Positions 1 to 9,884 of a DNA stretch of 64,000 bases are shown piece after piece. Source of the DNA: Phyllostachys edulis (Eukaryota; Streptophyta; Magnoliopsida; Poales; Poaceae); the NCBI GenBank assembly GCA_036346405.1, contig CM070566.1, positions 52,629,231-52,693,230 on the forward strand, written 5' to 3'. How positions within the stretch are numbered: the stretch's first letter is position 1; every line of letters starts with the position of its first letter. A program made the position numbers and the translations under genes. The notes under the pieces are model-generated. The model saw nothing but the letters and a program-made list of their open reading frames with translations. It ran no database searches and had not been told where the DNA came from.

Positions 1-369
1 GGGAAAGACGGCGACCAAGATACCGGTTCGTCGATTTCACTTAAGTGAGAATAGAGGGCTAGGATTTGCAGCTATGTTATGGAGTCGGATCGAGGGCTCA
101 AAACTAAGGATGTATTTCTTGTCTTTGTCTTTACTATTCACGTTTTGTGTCGAACTCTTGATTTTCATCTGAGCTTAGCTTCAGATGTAAAAACTCTGCT
201 GTAAAAGTCCCGGTATAACCGTGACGATGAATGGAGAAGGCATCGAACTCCGAATATTCGTATACTTTAGTTGTTAGTCTTAGATCCCTAAACTACTTTC
301 CTCTCGCGTTCATGGCGATTTTGCCATTCAAATTGCATTTACGGATCTTTGAACATTTGAGACCTGTCA
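1..369 (+). repeat. 5' LTR of the gypsy element (first 58 bp outside window)
   Basis: Position 1 aligns with position 5410 of the 3' LTR, and the two match to the shared end GAGACCTGTCA. They differ by scattered substitutions and short indels, for example near 113-125, 182-190 and 220-232, so the insertion is not very recent. Confidence 0.95.
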
Positions 370-371
370 TT

Positions 372-383
372 TGGTATCAGAGC
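372..383 (+). other. Primer-binding site (tRNA-iMet type)
   Basis: TGGTATCAGAGC begins two bases after the LTR end. It matches the complement of the 3' end of plant initiator methionine tRNA, the usual primer of plant LTR elements, and fixes the plus-strand orientation. Confidence 0.92.
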
Positions 384-478
384 TAGCGCAGGCTCGGTGG
401 AGATCTGACAAGTAAGGGTTGGAGCAAAGCGGGAACTTGCTGCTGTAAAATCCCCTAACTTGGTCGGATCTGGAAGGA

Positions 479-2000
479 ATGGTAGCGAAGACCCGATCTC
501 ACGGATCTGTGGAGGAAGCAGCACTTGAAATGGAGAATAGGGAGGAGATCCTCAAGATTTGGGAGAAACTGTTGGAGCTGGATTCACTGAAGACTGATGT
601 GGCGGAGATTAAAAGTTTGTTACTTGCTCAGTTTTCTCAGTCGTCCAGAGCGGAGGTGGATGTTCGGGCGACGATGCCCAGAGAAGAGCGGCAGAGACCG
701 GCAGATCTGGGAGTCGGCACCTCTTGGCATGTGGAGCAGAGTAGGAGAACTGGAACACAGACAACCTTCTTTGTCGAACCGAATACGGTAATACCCGATT
801 CCCCACCGGTTTTCTCTTCAGCAATTAGAACCACATCACAAGTAGACTTGGGTGAAAGGGGAGGTGAAGTCCATAGGAGAACAGTACAACCGCCGGTAGC
901 AGCGACCATGATGAATCACTCAGGTTGTCCTCATGGACCTGGAATACCAGCCGCACCAGTGGGAACCGGCAACCCTATATCCCGGCTGACTCTGACCGAG
1001 GTATTATCACCCAGTTATGAATGTTAACACTAACAACGACTCGTGGGTACCTGGCCAAGGAGGAATGTGGACCTCAGATAACCCTGGTGTAAATCTGATT
1101 GGCCCAAATGGAGGTGGGCGGGAACCTACAATGAGGTCATCAATATGTTGATGCGCTTATAAGGATCAAGCTTGAGTTACCCTTGTACCCGGAGAGAACC
1201 AATTGGGTGGTGGAGCGGTCTGAAGGTTCTTCGAAATGGCTGGAACACCGAGGGATCAGTGGGTGAATCTAGCGACTGGACATTTTACAGGTAAGGCTCA
1301 CACTTGGTTCAAAGGAAAGCATTCCTTAGCGGTCTCGAGGCGGCGGCAATTAGGAGCAATGTTGGCTGATCGTTTCTCGGAAGCCAGTGCACATGAGGCA
1401 GTGGAGAAATTGCAATCCATGAGACATGTGGGCAGTGTAAGCAAATACATCGATTATTTTGAGAAGTGTGTGGAATTAGTGAGAAGGGATCACCCCTATT
1501 TGCAAGAGGCTTTTCTATTGAGTTGCTTTATTGGAGGTTTGAAGGAAGAGATTAAGTACGGGGTCAGTATGCACCAGCCCAAGGGATTGTTAGAGGCTTA
1601 TTGGTTTGCTAAATTGGAGGAAAAGGTAGTTCATGCTAAGAGGAACAGCCCAGCGGGTGCTAGTAACAGAGGCAAAACTGCTATGCCAAATCTCAGAGCT
1701 GGACCGGCTAGAGGAGTGGTTGTTGAGGGAAACGAAAAGGGGAAACCTCAGACACAGGAAGGCAACAAGAGGACCTGTTGGCATTGCAATGAGCCCTGGG
1801 TCCCGGGTCATAATTTAAGATGCAAAGTTAAGAGGGCATTACATGTCATTCTGATGCAAGGAGGAGATGATGACGCCGAGAATCCTGAGGAGACTGAGTT
1901 AAACAAGGAGTCCGGGTTTGTTACAGCCCCGGGAAGCCCTGAAGAAATCAAGAGAAACTGGAAAATGAGCAGCTATTGGTTATTTCAAGCAAGGCTATGA
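479..2000 (+). pseudogene. Degenerate gag (capsid/nucleocapsid)
   Basis: An ATG at 479, about 100 bp after the primer-binding site, opens a 182-residue frame ending at 1027. Capsid-like sequence resumes in another frame at 1236-2000, so at least one frameshift and a stop separate the two halves. The second half contains the retrotransposon gag region (trapped helical stretch around 1300-1600). It ends with a cysteine cluster near 1773-1822 spaced C-x2-C-x7-H-x3-C. This is looser than the canonical C-x2-C-x4-H-x4-C knuckle, but a PGH-containing variant is common in plant gypsy gag. Gag would form the cytoplasmic virus-like particle. The protein is not expected to be made intact. Confidence 0.85.
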
Positions 2001-2344
2001 GTGGCTTGTCAGGACCGGCTACCTTGTCATTGAGGACAATGTTTGGAGGTAAACAAGCTATGATGCTAGTGGACAGTGGTAGTACAAGTTCTTTTATGGA
2101 TTACGAGTTTGCGGTGGAGAGTGGCTGTAAATTTATATGTCAGCCATCCAAAAGAGTAACCGTTGCAGGAGGAGGGGAATTATCCACAGTGGCTAGAATT
2201 GAGAAAATAACTTACAAGGTGCAAGGATGTACTTTTAATACTTCATTTCAGCTCCTGAAACTTGGAAGCTATGATATTATTCTTGGTGCTGACTGGTTGT
2301 ATGAACATAGCCCTATTGTAATGAATCTAAAGACTAGGAATTGA
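1976..2344 (+). pseudogene. Retroelement aspartic protease fragment
   Basis: A 122-residue frame contains the active-site motif LVDSGSTSSF (near 2068-2097) and the downstream ILGADWL motif (near 2278-2297), which is the hallmark of the retropepsin-like protease that processes Gag-Pol. It overlaps the end of gag in a different frame and stops at 2344. The link to reverse transcriptase (2345-2810) is littered with stops. Confidence 0.88.
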
Positions 2345-2810
2345 CAATCTTCAAAGAGGCATTGTAATTCTCAAGGATGACACAATTTCAGAGAAACATC
2401 AACTAGTAGGTGCTACTAAGTTTAAAAACTATTGAGGATGTAAATGATGGGTTGTTTGATACAAGTGAATTGGGCTCATGAATCTGAACTTCAAGAATCT
2501 GTGAACTTACCGAGAGAGATACAAGAGTTGTTGCACATGTATCTTGATGTATTTGAGGAACCTAAAGGCCTACCACCTAAAAGGAGTGTGATCACTCTAT
2601 ACCTTTGAAAGGTAATCTGAGAACCTCCAAGTCTCAGACCATATAGAACCCCACATCACCAAAGGGAGGCCATGGAGGACATAATCAGGCGGCTCTTAAG
2701 TTCTGAAGAGATTCGAACTAGTGTGAGTTCATACTCTTCCCCGGCTGTAATGGTTAAGAAAAAAAGATGGCTCATGGAGGTTATGTGTTGATTATAGGCA
2801 GCTCAATTCA

Positions 2811-3850
2811 ATGACAGTTAAGAACAAATTCCCCATGCCTATTATAGAGGATTTGCTCGATGAATTACATGGTGCAACCATATTTTCCAAGCTGGACCTC
2901 AGGTCAGGTTACCATCAAATCAGAATGGTGGAGAGTGATATCTCAAAGACAGCCTTTAGAACTCACTTGGGTCATTATGAATACACTGTCATGCCTTTTG
3001 GGTTGACTAATGCACTAGCTACCTTCCAGTCACTCATGAATCAAATCTTTGGTGAACATCTGAGGAAATTCATACTCGTATTCTTTGATGATATCTTGGT
3101 ATATAGCAAGAATCTAATAGAACATGTAGGACATTTGAAGCAAGCTTTGCAGATACTGAGACAAAACCAACTCAAGGCAAGGAGAAGTAAATGTTGTTTT
3201 GCCATGGCAGAAATTGGATACTTGGGTGATGTTATCAATGGGAATGGAGTAGCTACAGATTCTAAAAATATTGCCGATGTAGTGAATTGGCCTACTCCTA
3301 ACACAGTATCTAAGTTGAAGGGATTCTTGGGACTAACTGGCTATTACCGAAGGTTTGTGAGGGGATATGGTAAGATCTGCAGACCACTCTTTGATGTTCT
3401 GAAGAAAGATTCGTTTAACTGGGGAGAAGCACAGTCCATAGCTTTTGACACATTAAAGAGAGTTATGACCTCATGTCCAGTATTGGCCTTGCCTGACTTT
3501 ACTAAACCATTCATATTGGAGACGGATGCTTGTGGTACAGGATTGGGAGCAGTCTTGATGCAAGAGGGTAGACCAATTGCATTTTTTAGCAAGACTTTGG
3601 GGACAAGAGCTGCAGCCCAGTCGGTGTATGATAAGGAAGCCATGGCTATACTTGAAGCATTGAAAAAATGGAGGCACTATCTGTTGGGCAATCAGGACCG
3701 ACCAGAAGAGTTTAAAATACATCACAACACAGAGGTTAGTAGAAGGCATACAACACAAATTACTACTCAAATTACTGGAATTTGACTATGTAGTTGAATA
3801 TAAGAAGGGAAAAGAAAATGTGGCAGCTGATGCTCTCTCTAGAAGGGATA
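2811..3850 (+). pseudogene. Reverse transcriptase and RNase H, frameshifted
   Basis: The frame 2811-3785 begins inside the fingers/palm of the RT. It shows LDLRSGYHQIRM, then the catalytic FFDDILVYS at about 3081-3107, then the thumb with FLGLTGYYRRF. RNase H follows, with its first catalytic aspartate in ETDACGTGLGAVL (the usual serine is a cysteine) and the glutamate in DKEAMAILEAL. A frameshift near 3705-3720 shifts the end of RNase H into another frame, ending in an AADALSRR motif (about 3822-3845). The N-terminal part of RT upstream of 2811 is present but broken. The FFDD variant is compatible with activity, but the breaks are not. Confidence 0.93.
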
Positions 3851-5340
3851 GTCACTCGTTGGAAGAAGAAGAGAAGTGCCAAGCCATTGTGACCATTATA
3901 CCTGAATGGGTAGAAGATGTGAAAAACAGTTATGTGGGTGATCCTCAGTATGAGAAGATAGTGGTTGACAATCAGATTCAGGCGGGGGTGGACAACAACT
4001 ACACCTTAGAATCAGGATTGGTAAAGTATAAAAGGAGAATATATGTTGGAATTGGGAATGACAGCAGGAAAAAGATTATGGATTCCTTTCATTCATCTTC
4101 TTTGGGAGGACATTCTGGGATGAGGGCTACTTACCATAGGCTCAAAAAGCTATTTTACTAGCCTAGGCTCAAAAGGGAGGTCGAACTACTAATCTATGAA
4201 TGTCCTGTTTGTCAGATTACAAAATCTGAACATGTACACATTCCAGGTTTGTTGAACCCATTGGAGGTCCCTGATATGGCATGGACTCATATTAGCATGG
4301 ATTTCATTGAAGGCCTACCTAAGTCCAAGGGAAAGGAGGTAATTTTGGTAGTGGTAGATAGATTCACAAAATATGCTCATTTCCTATCACTGTCTCACCC
4401 ATACTCTGTGCAACAAGTAGTCCAAATATTCATGGATAACATATTTAAGCTGCATGGGATGCCAATTGCCATTGTGACCGACCGGGACAGGATATTTACT
4501 AGTCACTTGTTCCAGGAGATTTTCAGTTTGATGAGGGTGTCTTTGAGGTTGAGTAGTGCCTATCACCCACAAACAGACGGGCAAACGGAAAGAGTGAATC
4601 AATGTCTAGAGTCTTACTTGAGAAGCATGACGTTCCAAGAACCAAGAGAGTGGATGAACTGGTTAACCTTGGCCGAATGGTGGTATAACACTTCGTACCA
4701 TACATCTTTGAAGCTTACTCCCTTTCAGGCTTTATATGGTTATCCCCCTCCACATGTGGGAGAGCTCAGCATTCCTTGTACTGTGTCTGATGAGGCCAGA
4801 GTGATAGTAGAGCAAAGGGAGAGAATGTTGGGGCAGCTCAAGGAGAATCTGCGCAAAGCACAAGAAAGGATGAAACATTTCACTGATAAATCCAGATCGA
4901 GAGAGAATTACAAGTGGAGACATGGTATACCTCAAAATGCAACCATACCAAAGATCGGCGTTTGGCATCGAGGCTCATTAAAGCTCAGGTCGAAATTTTA
5001 TGGCCCATTCAAAGTTTTAGAGAAAGTTGGTCTTTGAGCGTCTGACCGTGCCCTTTGCAGACCAAGCTATGATACACCCAGTTTTTCATGTAAGCCAATT
5101 GAAGAGACACCTAGGTTCTCATGCAGTACCTATTCCCGGATTACCGCTAGTGGGAGAAAATGGAAAGATGAAGATCGAGCGGTGGGGTTACGGACACGGG
5201 TGATACTATTGAAATGAGCCAGTAGCTCAATGGTCGATATGATGGCTTAACTTGGGACCGGAGGATGCTACCTAGGAGGACGTTACCTTCATTCAGACCA
5301 CCTTTCCACACTTTGTTCCTTGAGGACAAGGATAAACTCA
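3848..5340 (+). pseudogene. Integrase with degraded chromodomain-like tail
   Basis: The zinc-binding H..H part lies at about 4088-4140 and the C..C part at 4201-4220. Between them an expected tryptophan codon is TAG (4159-4161). The catalytic core follows in the frame 4249-5037, with the three acidic residues in MDFIEGLP, VTDRDRIF and QTERVNQ, i.e. the D,D35E arrangement. A frameshift near 5030 moves the C-terminal part (HPVFHVSQLK, about 5079-5105) to another frame. Further on, GPEDAT, a TAG in place of tryptophan, then EDVTFIQTTFPHF (about 5255-5310) resembles the chromodomain end of chromovirus integrases. The breaks make it non-functional. Confidence 0.92.
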
Positions 5341-5351
5341 AGAGGGAGAAA

Positions 5352-5780
5352 TGTCAGTCTGAAGATCTGAGTTGAAACTTCAAGAAAATCGCGAGAAGTC
5401 GAAAGCAGAGGGAAAGACGGCGACCAAGATACCGGTTCGTCGATTTCACTTAAGTGAGAATAGAGGGCTAGGATTTGCGGCTATGTTATGGAGTCGGATC
5501 GAGGGCTCAAAACTAAGGATGTATTCTTGTCTTGTCTTTACTATTCACGTTTTGTGTCGAACTCTTGATTTTCATCTGAGCTTAGCTTGATTGTAAAAAC
5601 TCTGCTGTAAAAGTCCCGGTATAACCAGTGACCGTGAATGGAGAAGGCATCAAACTCCGAATATTCGTATACTTTAGTTGTTAGTCTTAGATCCCTAAAC
5701 TACTTTCCCCTCTCGCGTTCATGGCGATTTTTGCCATTCCAAATTGCATGACCGGATCTCTGAACATTTGAGACCTGTCA
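5352..5780 (+). repeat. 3' LTR of the gypsy element, preceded by polypurine tract
   Basis: A purine-rich run (5341-5351) stands directly before TGTCAGTCTG, and the LTR ends in GACCTGTCA at 5780, giving 429 bp with the standard TG...CA ends. A run of C follows immediately. Confidence 0.95.
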
Positions 5781-5793
5781 CCCCCCCCCCCCC
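5781..5793 (+). repeat. Poly-C tract (C)13 abutting the LTR end
   Basis: Thirteen uninterrupted C residues lie at the retrotransposon/host junction. A homopolymer like this is length-unstable in replication and sequencing. Confidence 0.95.
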
Positions 5794-6699
5794 AACACCC
5801 CAAATAACCTTCCTTCCTTTCCCTGTCGGTGAGTTGAGTACTGCGACTAATATTTGAGAAACTTGATTCGTTGATGTCATTATGGCAATGTCCCAAATCG
5901 CCTCTATGGTTAACCCAAACTCTTGGAGTGTTATTTCCACATGTGCACTAGGCCTAAAATTCAAGTTTGGGAGTCTACATGCGGATAAACTCTTTCATGA
6001 ATTAGTAATCAATCTTTATCAATCTGACACAAGTTCCTTGGAATATATATTTGTTCAACTGTGCAACTGTGATGTAAATAAACAGGGGGAAATGAATTTG
6101 AGGACTCTGAACTGTTCCATGTATTCGTTTATTATCTTATACTGACATTTTGTTTAAAAAAATGTAGTGATAGAGGAATTTCTGGGATATAGGACTTTTG
6201 TGTATTGTGCCTGGAAGTTCTTGCTTCCGGGGAGGCACCATGACTGATGCTAGAGTAGTACAACTTAGTAGGTAACTATTTCATAATAACGTTTTCTTAT
6301 CTGGAGCCATCAGAGAGGCAATCATGCTATGTTCTTTTCTTGGTCTCGTCCTTTCCTGACCATGCTTCCTGTGGCTAGTACACTGGGTGAAGCTATGATT
6401 TGTCTAAATTTGCATGAACTTTCAGTGTAGTTTTGTTGGGAACCTGAGTGAATTCCCATTTTCATCATATCTTTGTTATTAAGTTTTTACCAAGTTTTAT
6501 TCTTTATTCTGGGTGTGAACTTGTGCACATCCAGGATAGCACACACTTCGCTCAATAAGCTTAACCTGCACTTTGTTTCTTGAAAACATAGCAATATTAA
6601 GGTGCATCTCTTTGTCAGTGCATCATGTTTTGTCCTGTTACCCAGGTTCAGATATGCCCTTTGTATGACATTTAATCCATCCTTGTACTTTACAAACAG
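5794..6699 (+). other. Probable intron of the NFD4-like gene, no exon recognised
   Basis: This is moderately AT-rich single-copy-looking sequence that ends in a pyrimidine-rich stretch and ACAAACAG directly before the exon at 6700. The short frames in it resemble no family I know. In this gene family the first exon ends just before a G-F-x-G-L-S-G motif, which is exactly where the next exon starts here, so this stretch is best read as the 3' part of that intron. Confidence 0.55.
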
Positions 6700-7528
6700 G
6701 GTTTTCTAGGCTTGAGTGGGGCAATACTGGTCCAAGTACACCACACTCTCCATATTGATCCAAGCACTTTCATACTGATGCTGGCAATATTGCCCACAGC
6801 CATCACGTTGCTGCTCATGTATTTTGTGGCCGTCCACAGCGCGCACCGACAGTACAACAAGAAGTTCCTCGATGCGTTCTCTCTCATTGCCATTACTGTT
6901 GCTGGGTACCTGATGATTGTCATAATCTGTGACCAAGTATTCGTGATAAGTTCAGCTGTGCAGAGTGTTTGCTTTGTGATACTCCTGCTATTGGTCATGT
7001 CTCCGGTCTCTGTTGCTGTGAACGCCCAGAAGACGGAACTGACACAGCGAGAAGAAGCAGCCTCAGAAGAAAGAACTACGAGGGGTCGGCAGGCCTTTCT
7101 TCATGGGCGCTACGCTTCTGATCATGAGCATGGGTCACGCCATCATCTCCTCGGGCCTCCCGGCGTCGCTCTACGTCGGCTCGGTCCTCGTCGGCCTGTG
7201 CTACGGCTCTCAGTGGGCTCTGATGCCGAGCATCACGTCGGAGATATTCGGGCTGAACCATTTCGGCACCATCTTCAACACGGTGGCCGTTGCGAGCCCC
7301 GTTGGGTCGTACATCCTCTCGGTGCGCGTCGTCGGCTACATATACGACGTGGAGTCGCCACCAGGTGAGCGCGTCTGCACCGGCGAGCACTGCTTCGCGC
7401 TCTCCTTCGTCATCATGGCCTGCGTCTGCGTCTTGGGCTCTGCAGTCGCGTTTGTGCTCTTCGTCAGGACGAGCAGGTTTTACAGGCGGGTTGTGTACGC
7501 GAGGCTGCAGTCTTCCCTTGAGAAATGA
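6700..7528 (+). pseudogene. Nodulin-like/NFD4-type MFS transporter, last exon with internal deletion
   Basis: After a splice acceptor (CAG at 6697-6699) the exon opens with GFLGLSGAIL. It encodes transmembrane helices of the nodulin-like N-terminal half of an MFS protein (FILMLAILPTAITLLLMYF and following). At about 7077-7082 the reading jumps. Sequence after SEERT is followed, in another frame, by RGVGRPFFMGATLL and the C-terminal MFS helices up to TGA at 7526-7528. In the family as I recall it, roughly 110-140 residues (loop plus several helices) separate these motifs, so this copy has an internal deletion with a frame change. Exon 1 would be left of the window or lost. These proteins are membrane proteins of uncertain substrate, some mitochondrial (NUCLEAR FUSION DEFECTIVE 4). 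The family call is firm, and loss of function is inferred. Confidence 0.85.
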
Positions 7529-8380
7529 CAGTTGTCTTTACACGCGAGCGAGGTAACAGCATCGATTCTCTTTGCGTGTTAGACGAGAGACCATGTCATG
7601 TCAGAATTTTGTACGTTCTATTGGTCGCATCTTTTGCGACTTTGCAAGGTGAGAAAGGATGAGAGTACACATACTGGCTTATCAGCGTGATGTAAGATGG
7701 AGATGAAGGAATTTTTTAAAAAAATATTATTATTTTAAAAGATAATTACAAAAATAAATAGCAGTGACGATATGCATAGGCACCCAAAAAAATTCTGCAA
7801 ATTTTTTTTACCTAGATATCATACTATGCATGGCTCCTCCAAGCCAGTATTACCACATGAAAAAGCAAACAATAAAAAAAAAGGGAGTGTCTATGTTTCA
7901 GGTCATTGAAATTTCTTTATCTATCAGTCATCTTTTCTCACCATTGGATCAATATTCTATGGGCTAGATTATCTTTTTCTAAAATAGACAAAAATATTAC
8001 AAGAAAAATACAAAAAATTCTAAACTAGACAAAAGTAAATCTAAGTGAACCCTACAACCCTACAAATAAAAAAAAATACAAAAACAAATAGAAAGTTACA
8101 GTAGAGTTGTACCAAAATTGCACATCACTTGATACTGCAATGTTAGACTTAGTACTGTGTAACTGTAGGTGACTGATGGATAAGAAAATTTCAGGCAACT
8201 GAAAATTAGCAAATCCGATAAAAAAATTCTTCGATCTAGTAGAATTAACTAAGCAATAAAACAATTTGAGCAATTACAAAAGCACAAGATCAAACAAATT
8301 TACCTTAATCACCGGTGTTTAACTAATCAATCTATAGCAAGAATCAAGCTTGTTCTTCCTCTTATAAGCTTTATCCAACT
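7529..8380. other. 3' flank and AT-rich spacer, no gene seen
   Basis: The first 150 bp is the likely 3' UTR of the transporter exon. The rest is A/T-rich with short A and T runs (7715-7745, 7795-7812, 8068-8095). No frame resembles a known protein. Confidence 0.6.
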
Positions 8381-9131
8381 GTGATTTCTATGAAGCAATT
8401 GATGAAGCACCTAGAGTGCACCGCAGAACTGGACATCTACACACAAAAGTACGATCTAGTACCTGCAATCAATCAGTTAGGAAGGAGCATGATGAGGAAT
8501 GGTGATGAACAGGGACCGAATAACCATGAGAAGTTGGGGAGGAGCTGCTGCCCTAGGCAAGAGTGCCATCTCACCATGTTCGGTGCCATCGCCGCCACCA
8601 CCGAGTGCGCCACTCGCCGTGGAGGCCGGTGTCCCGGCTCTGGAGGCCGCGGGCGGTGGGTGAGGAAGAGTGAGGGAGCGGCGGTGGCTGGGGGGCACCG
8701 AGGCGGCTGGGGAGGACGACCGAGGGGGCGGCGGTAGAGGAAGGGGGAGACGGAGCAAGCGGCGGCGGCTGGGGAAGGAAACCCAGCCCATCGGCGTCCC
8801 CACCACCACCGGGTCCCTCCACGTGACCCTCCTGTCACTCACCGCGAATCCCGGCGTCCTGGCTTCGGAGGTCGCGGGGGAGGAAGAGTGAGTGAGCGGC
8901 GGCGGAGAGCACGGGGCAAAAGGAAATGGTGGTGGCAGAGAAGGGGATCCGAACCTGTGGAAGCCACGCGCGAGCAGCCCTAAGGACCGGGCAAGCAGAG
9001 CGGACGGCACGGGTGCAATCGAACGGCGAGGCGCGATCCGACGTCATCCGGATCCACGCGCGCAAGCGGAGCAGATCAAACGGCCTAGAGCCTGCCGAAG
9101 CACGATCCGACAATCCGCCTTTTCTTGGTGA
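8381..9131. other. GC-rich CpG island-like stretch with an imperfect direct repeat
   Basis: Composition switches abruptly to very GC-rich. A block of about 42 bp around 8638-8680 (GAGGCCGCGGG... ending in GAGCGGCGG) recurs imperfectly at 8863-8903. Long proline/serine or arginine-rich frames exist on both strands (for example 8477-9010 minus), but they are the kind any GC-rich DNA gives and match no family I recognise. It may be a promoter or first exon of an unannotated gene or a captured fragment. Confidence 0.4.
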
Positions 9132-9190
9132 CGTGTACGTGCGAGGAGGCAGACTTTCTTCTAGGAATGTATAAGGGTTAACTAGCCTTG

Positions 9191-9257
9191 GCAAAGCTAA
9201 GCAAATTAATTAAGCAAAGACGCAGAATGGAATGTGCATGGCCGCTAGCTCATTCTG
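9191..9257 (+). repeat. AAA-gene upstream block, copy 1 of 3
   Basis: The block begins GCAAAGCTAAGC and ends CTAGCTCATTCTG. It recurs at 11665-11731 and 12789-12853. The third copy lies 0.6 kb upstream of the intact AAA-ATPase, and this one lies just before a truncated tail of a related gene. Confidence 0.9.
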
Positions 9258-9291
9258 ATTTCTTAATTTGCTTCTTTTCTTGGTCTCCAGG

Positions 9292-9606
9292 AAGACGAGG
9301 ACGACAGCGATGACGATGAGGAGAACTCCTCTAGTGAGGAGGAGGAGGAGGAGAAGAATAAGGACAAGAGCAAGGAATAAAAAATGCTAGTGTGGAGAGA
9401 TAAGACTTATGTCCCTCACACAACGTATTTAAAATGGATGATTCAAATCTAGATTGGCTAGCCTACCACGCACGCACGCATGGTAAGAGAAAGGAATAAG
9501 ATTACTACACGTCTGATTCCCAGAGGTCAAGAAGTCTCAGTCTGGGCCTATAATATAGTTGGGGTAATGTAATTTCGATTTGTAATTGGGCCATGGCTTT
9601 CTTTAG
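9292..9606 (+). pseudogene. AAA-ATPase paralogue remnant: only the acidic C-terminal tail and 3' UTR
   Basis: From GAAGACGAGGACGACAGCG the sequence matches the last 29 codons of the AAA-ATPase gene (14877-14967). It includes the DDDEENSSSEEEE-type acidic run and the lysine-rich end, and stops with TAA at 9378-9380. The 3' UTR is also matched: AACGTATTTAA at 9423, and the block with TATAATATAGTTGG at 9550 corresponds to 15356 onward. Everything from the start codon to the tail, about 1.45 kb in the intact gene, is absent. A CTCCAG trinucleotide context resembling a splice acceptor stands exactly at the junction. It is a deletion derivative or a tail-only duplicate. Confidence 0.85.
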
Positions 9607-9802
9607 TCAGCAGGAGCCCCCTGGAACCAGTAGTAAAAGCCATGGACAGCGGCATTAGCAGTCTCATGGTGTATTGGTAATTGATTTGTTAAGTAGATGG
9701 AGTAAAGTTTTTTGGCGTGAGAAATGAAGAAAGAGACAAGCGTTGGACGGATTCCTGGTCCTCCATGGCAAGAAAAAGCAAAGAAAGGGACGTATTGTAG
9801 TA

Positions 9803-9882
9803 CTCCCTCTGTTTTTATATGTTTGACGTCGTGTAGCTTTAGTTTATACTCCAAAACATCATCTAATTCGAAACGGAGGGAG
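9803..9882. mobile_element. Stowaway MITE (80 bp) with TA target duplication
   Basis: The terminal repeats CTCCCTCTG and CGGAGGGAG are the signature ends of Stowaway (Tc1/mariner-derived) MITEs. TA flanks it at 9801-9802 and 9883-9884. It is much shorter than most Stowaways, so it is probably internally deleted. Confidence 0.9.
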
Positions 9883-9884
9883 TA

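Larger units (their letters stand above)
1..5780 (+). mobile_element. Ty3/gypsy LTR retrotransposon, left end clipped, coding region decayed
   Basis: The segment is bounded by two near-identical repeats (1-369 and 5352-5780). It has a tRNA-iMet primer-binding site after the first and a purine-rich tract before the second. Between them, on the plus strand, lie gag, protease, reverse transcriptase/RNase H and integrase in the order typical of Ty3/gypsy. Stops and frameshifts break every segment, so the copy cannot be autonomous. A chromodomain-like end after integrase suggests a chromovirus, which is an inference. The target duplication cannot be checked because the first 58 bases of the left LTR are outside the window. 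The element precedes exon sequence of an MFS-type gene, so it probably sits in that gene's intron. Confidence 0.95.

Noticed and set aside
242..271. Treating the left LTR's indels as a regulatory difference
   Set aside because: The differences at 220-245 are ordinary LTR divergence. Only their use for dating is kept as a low-interest note.
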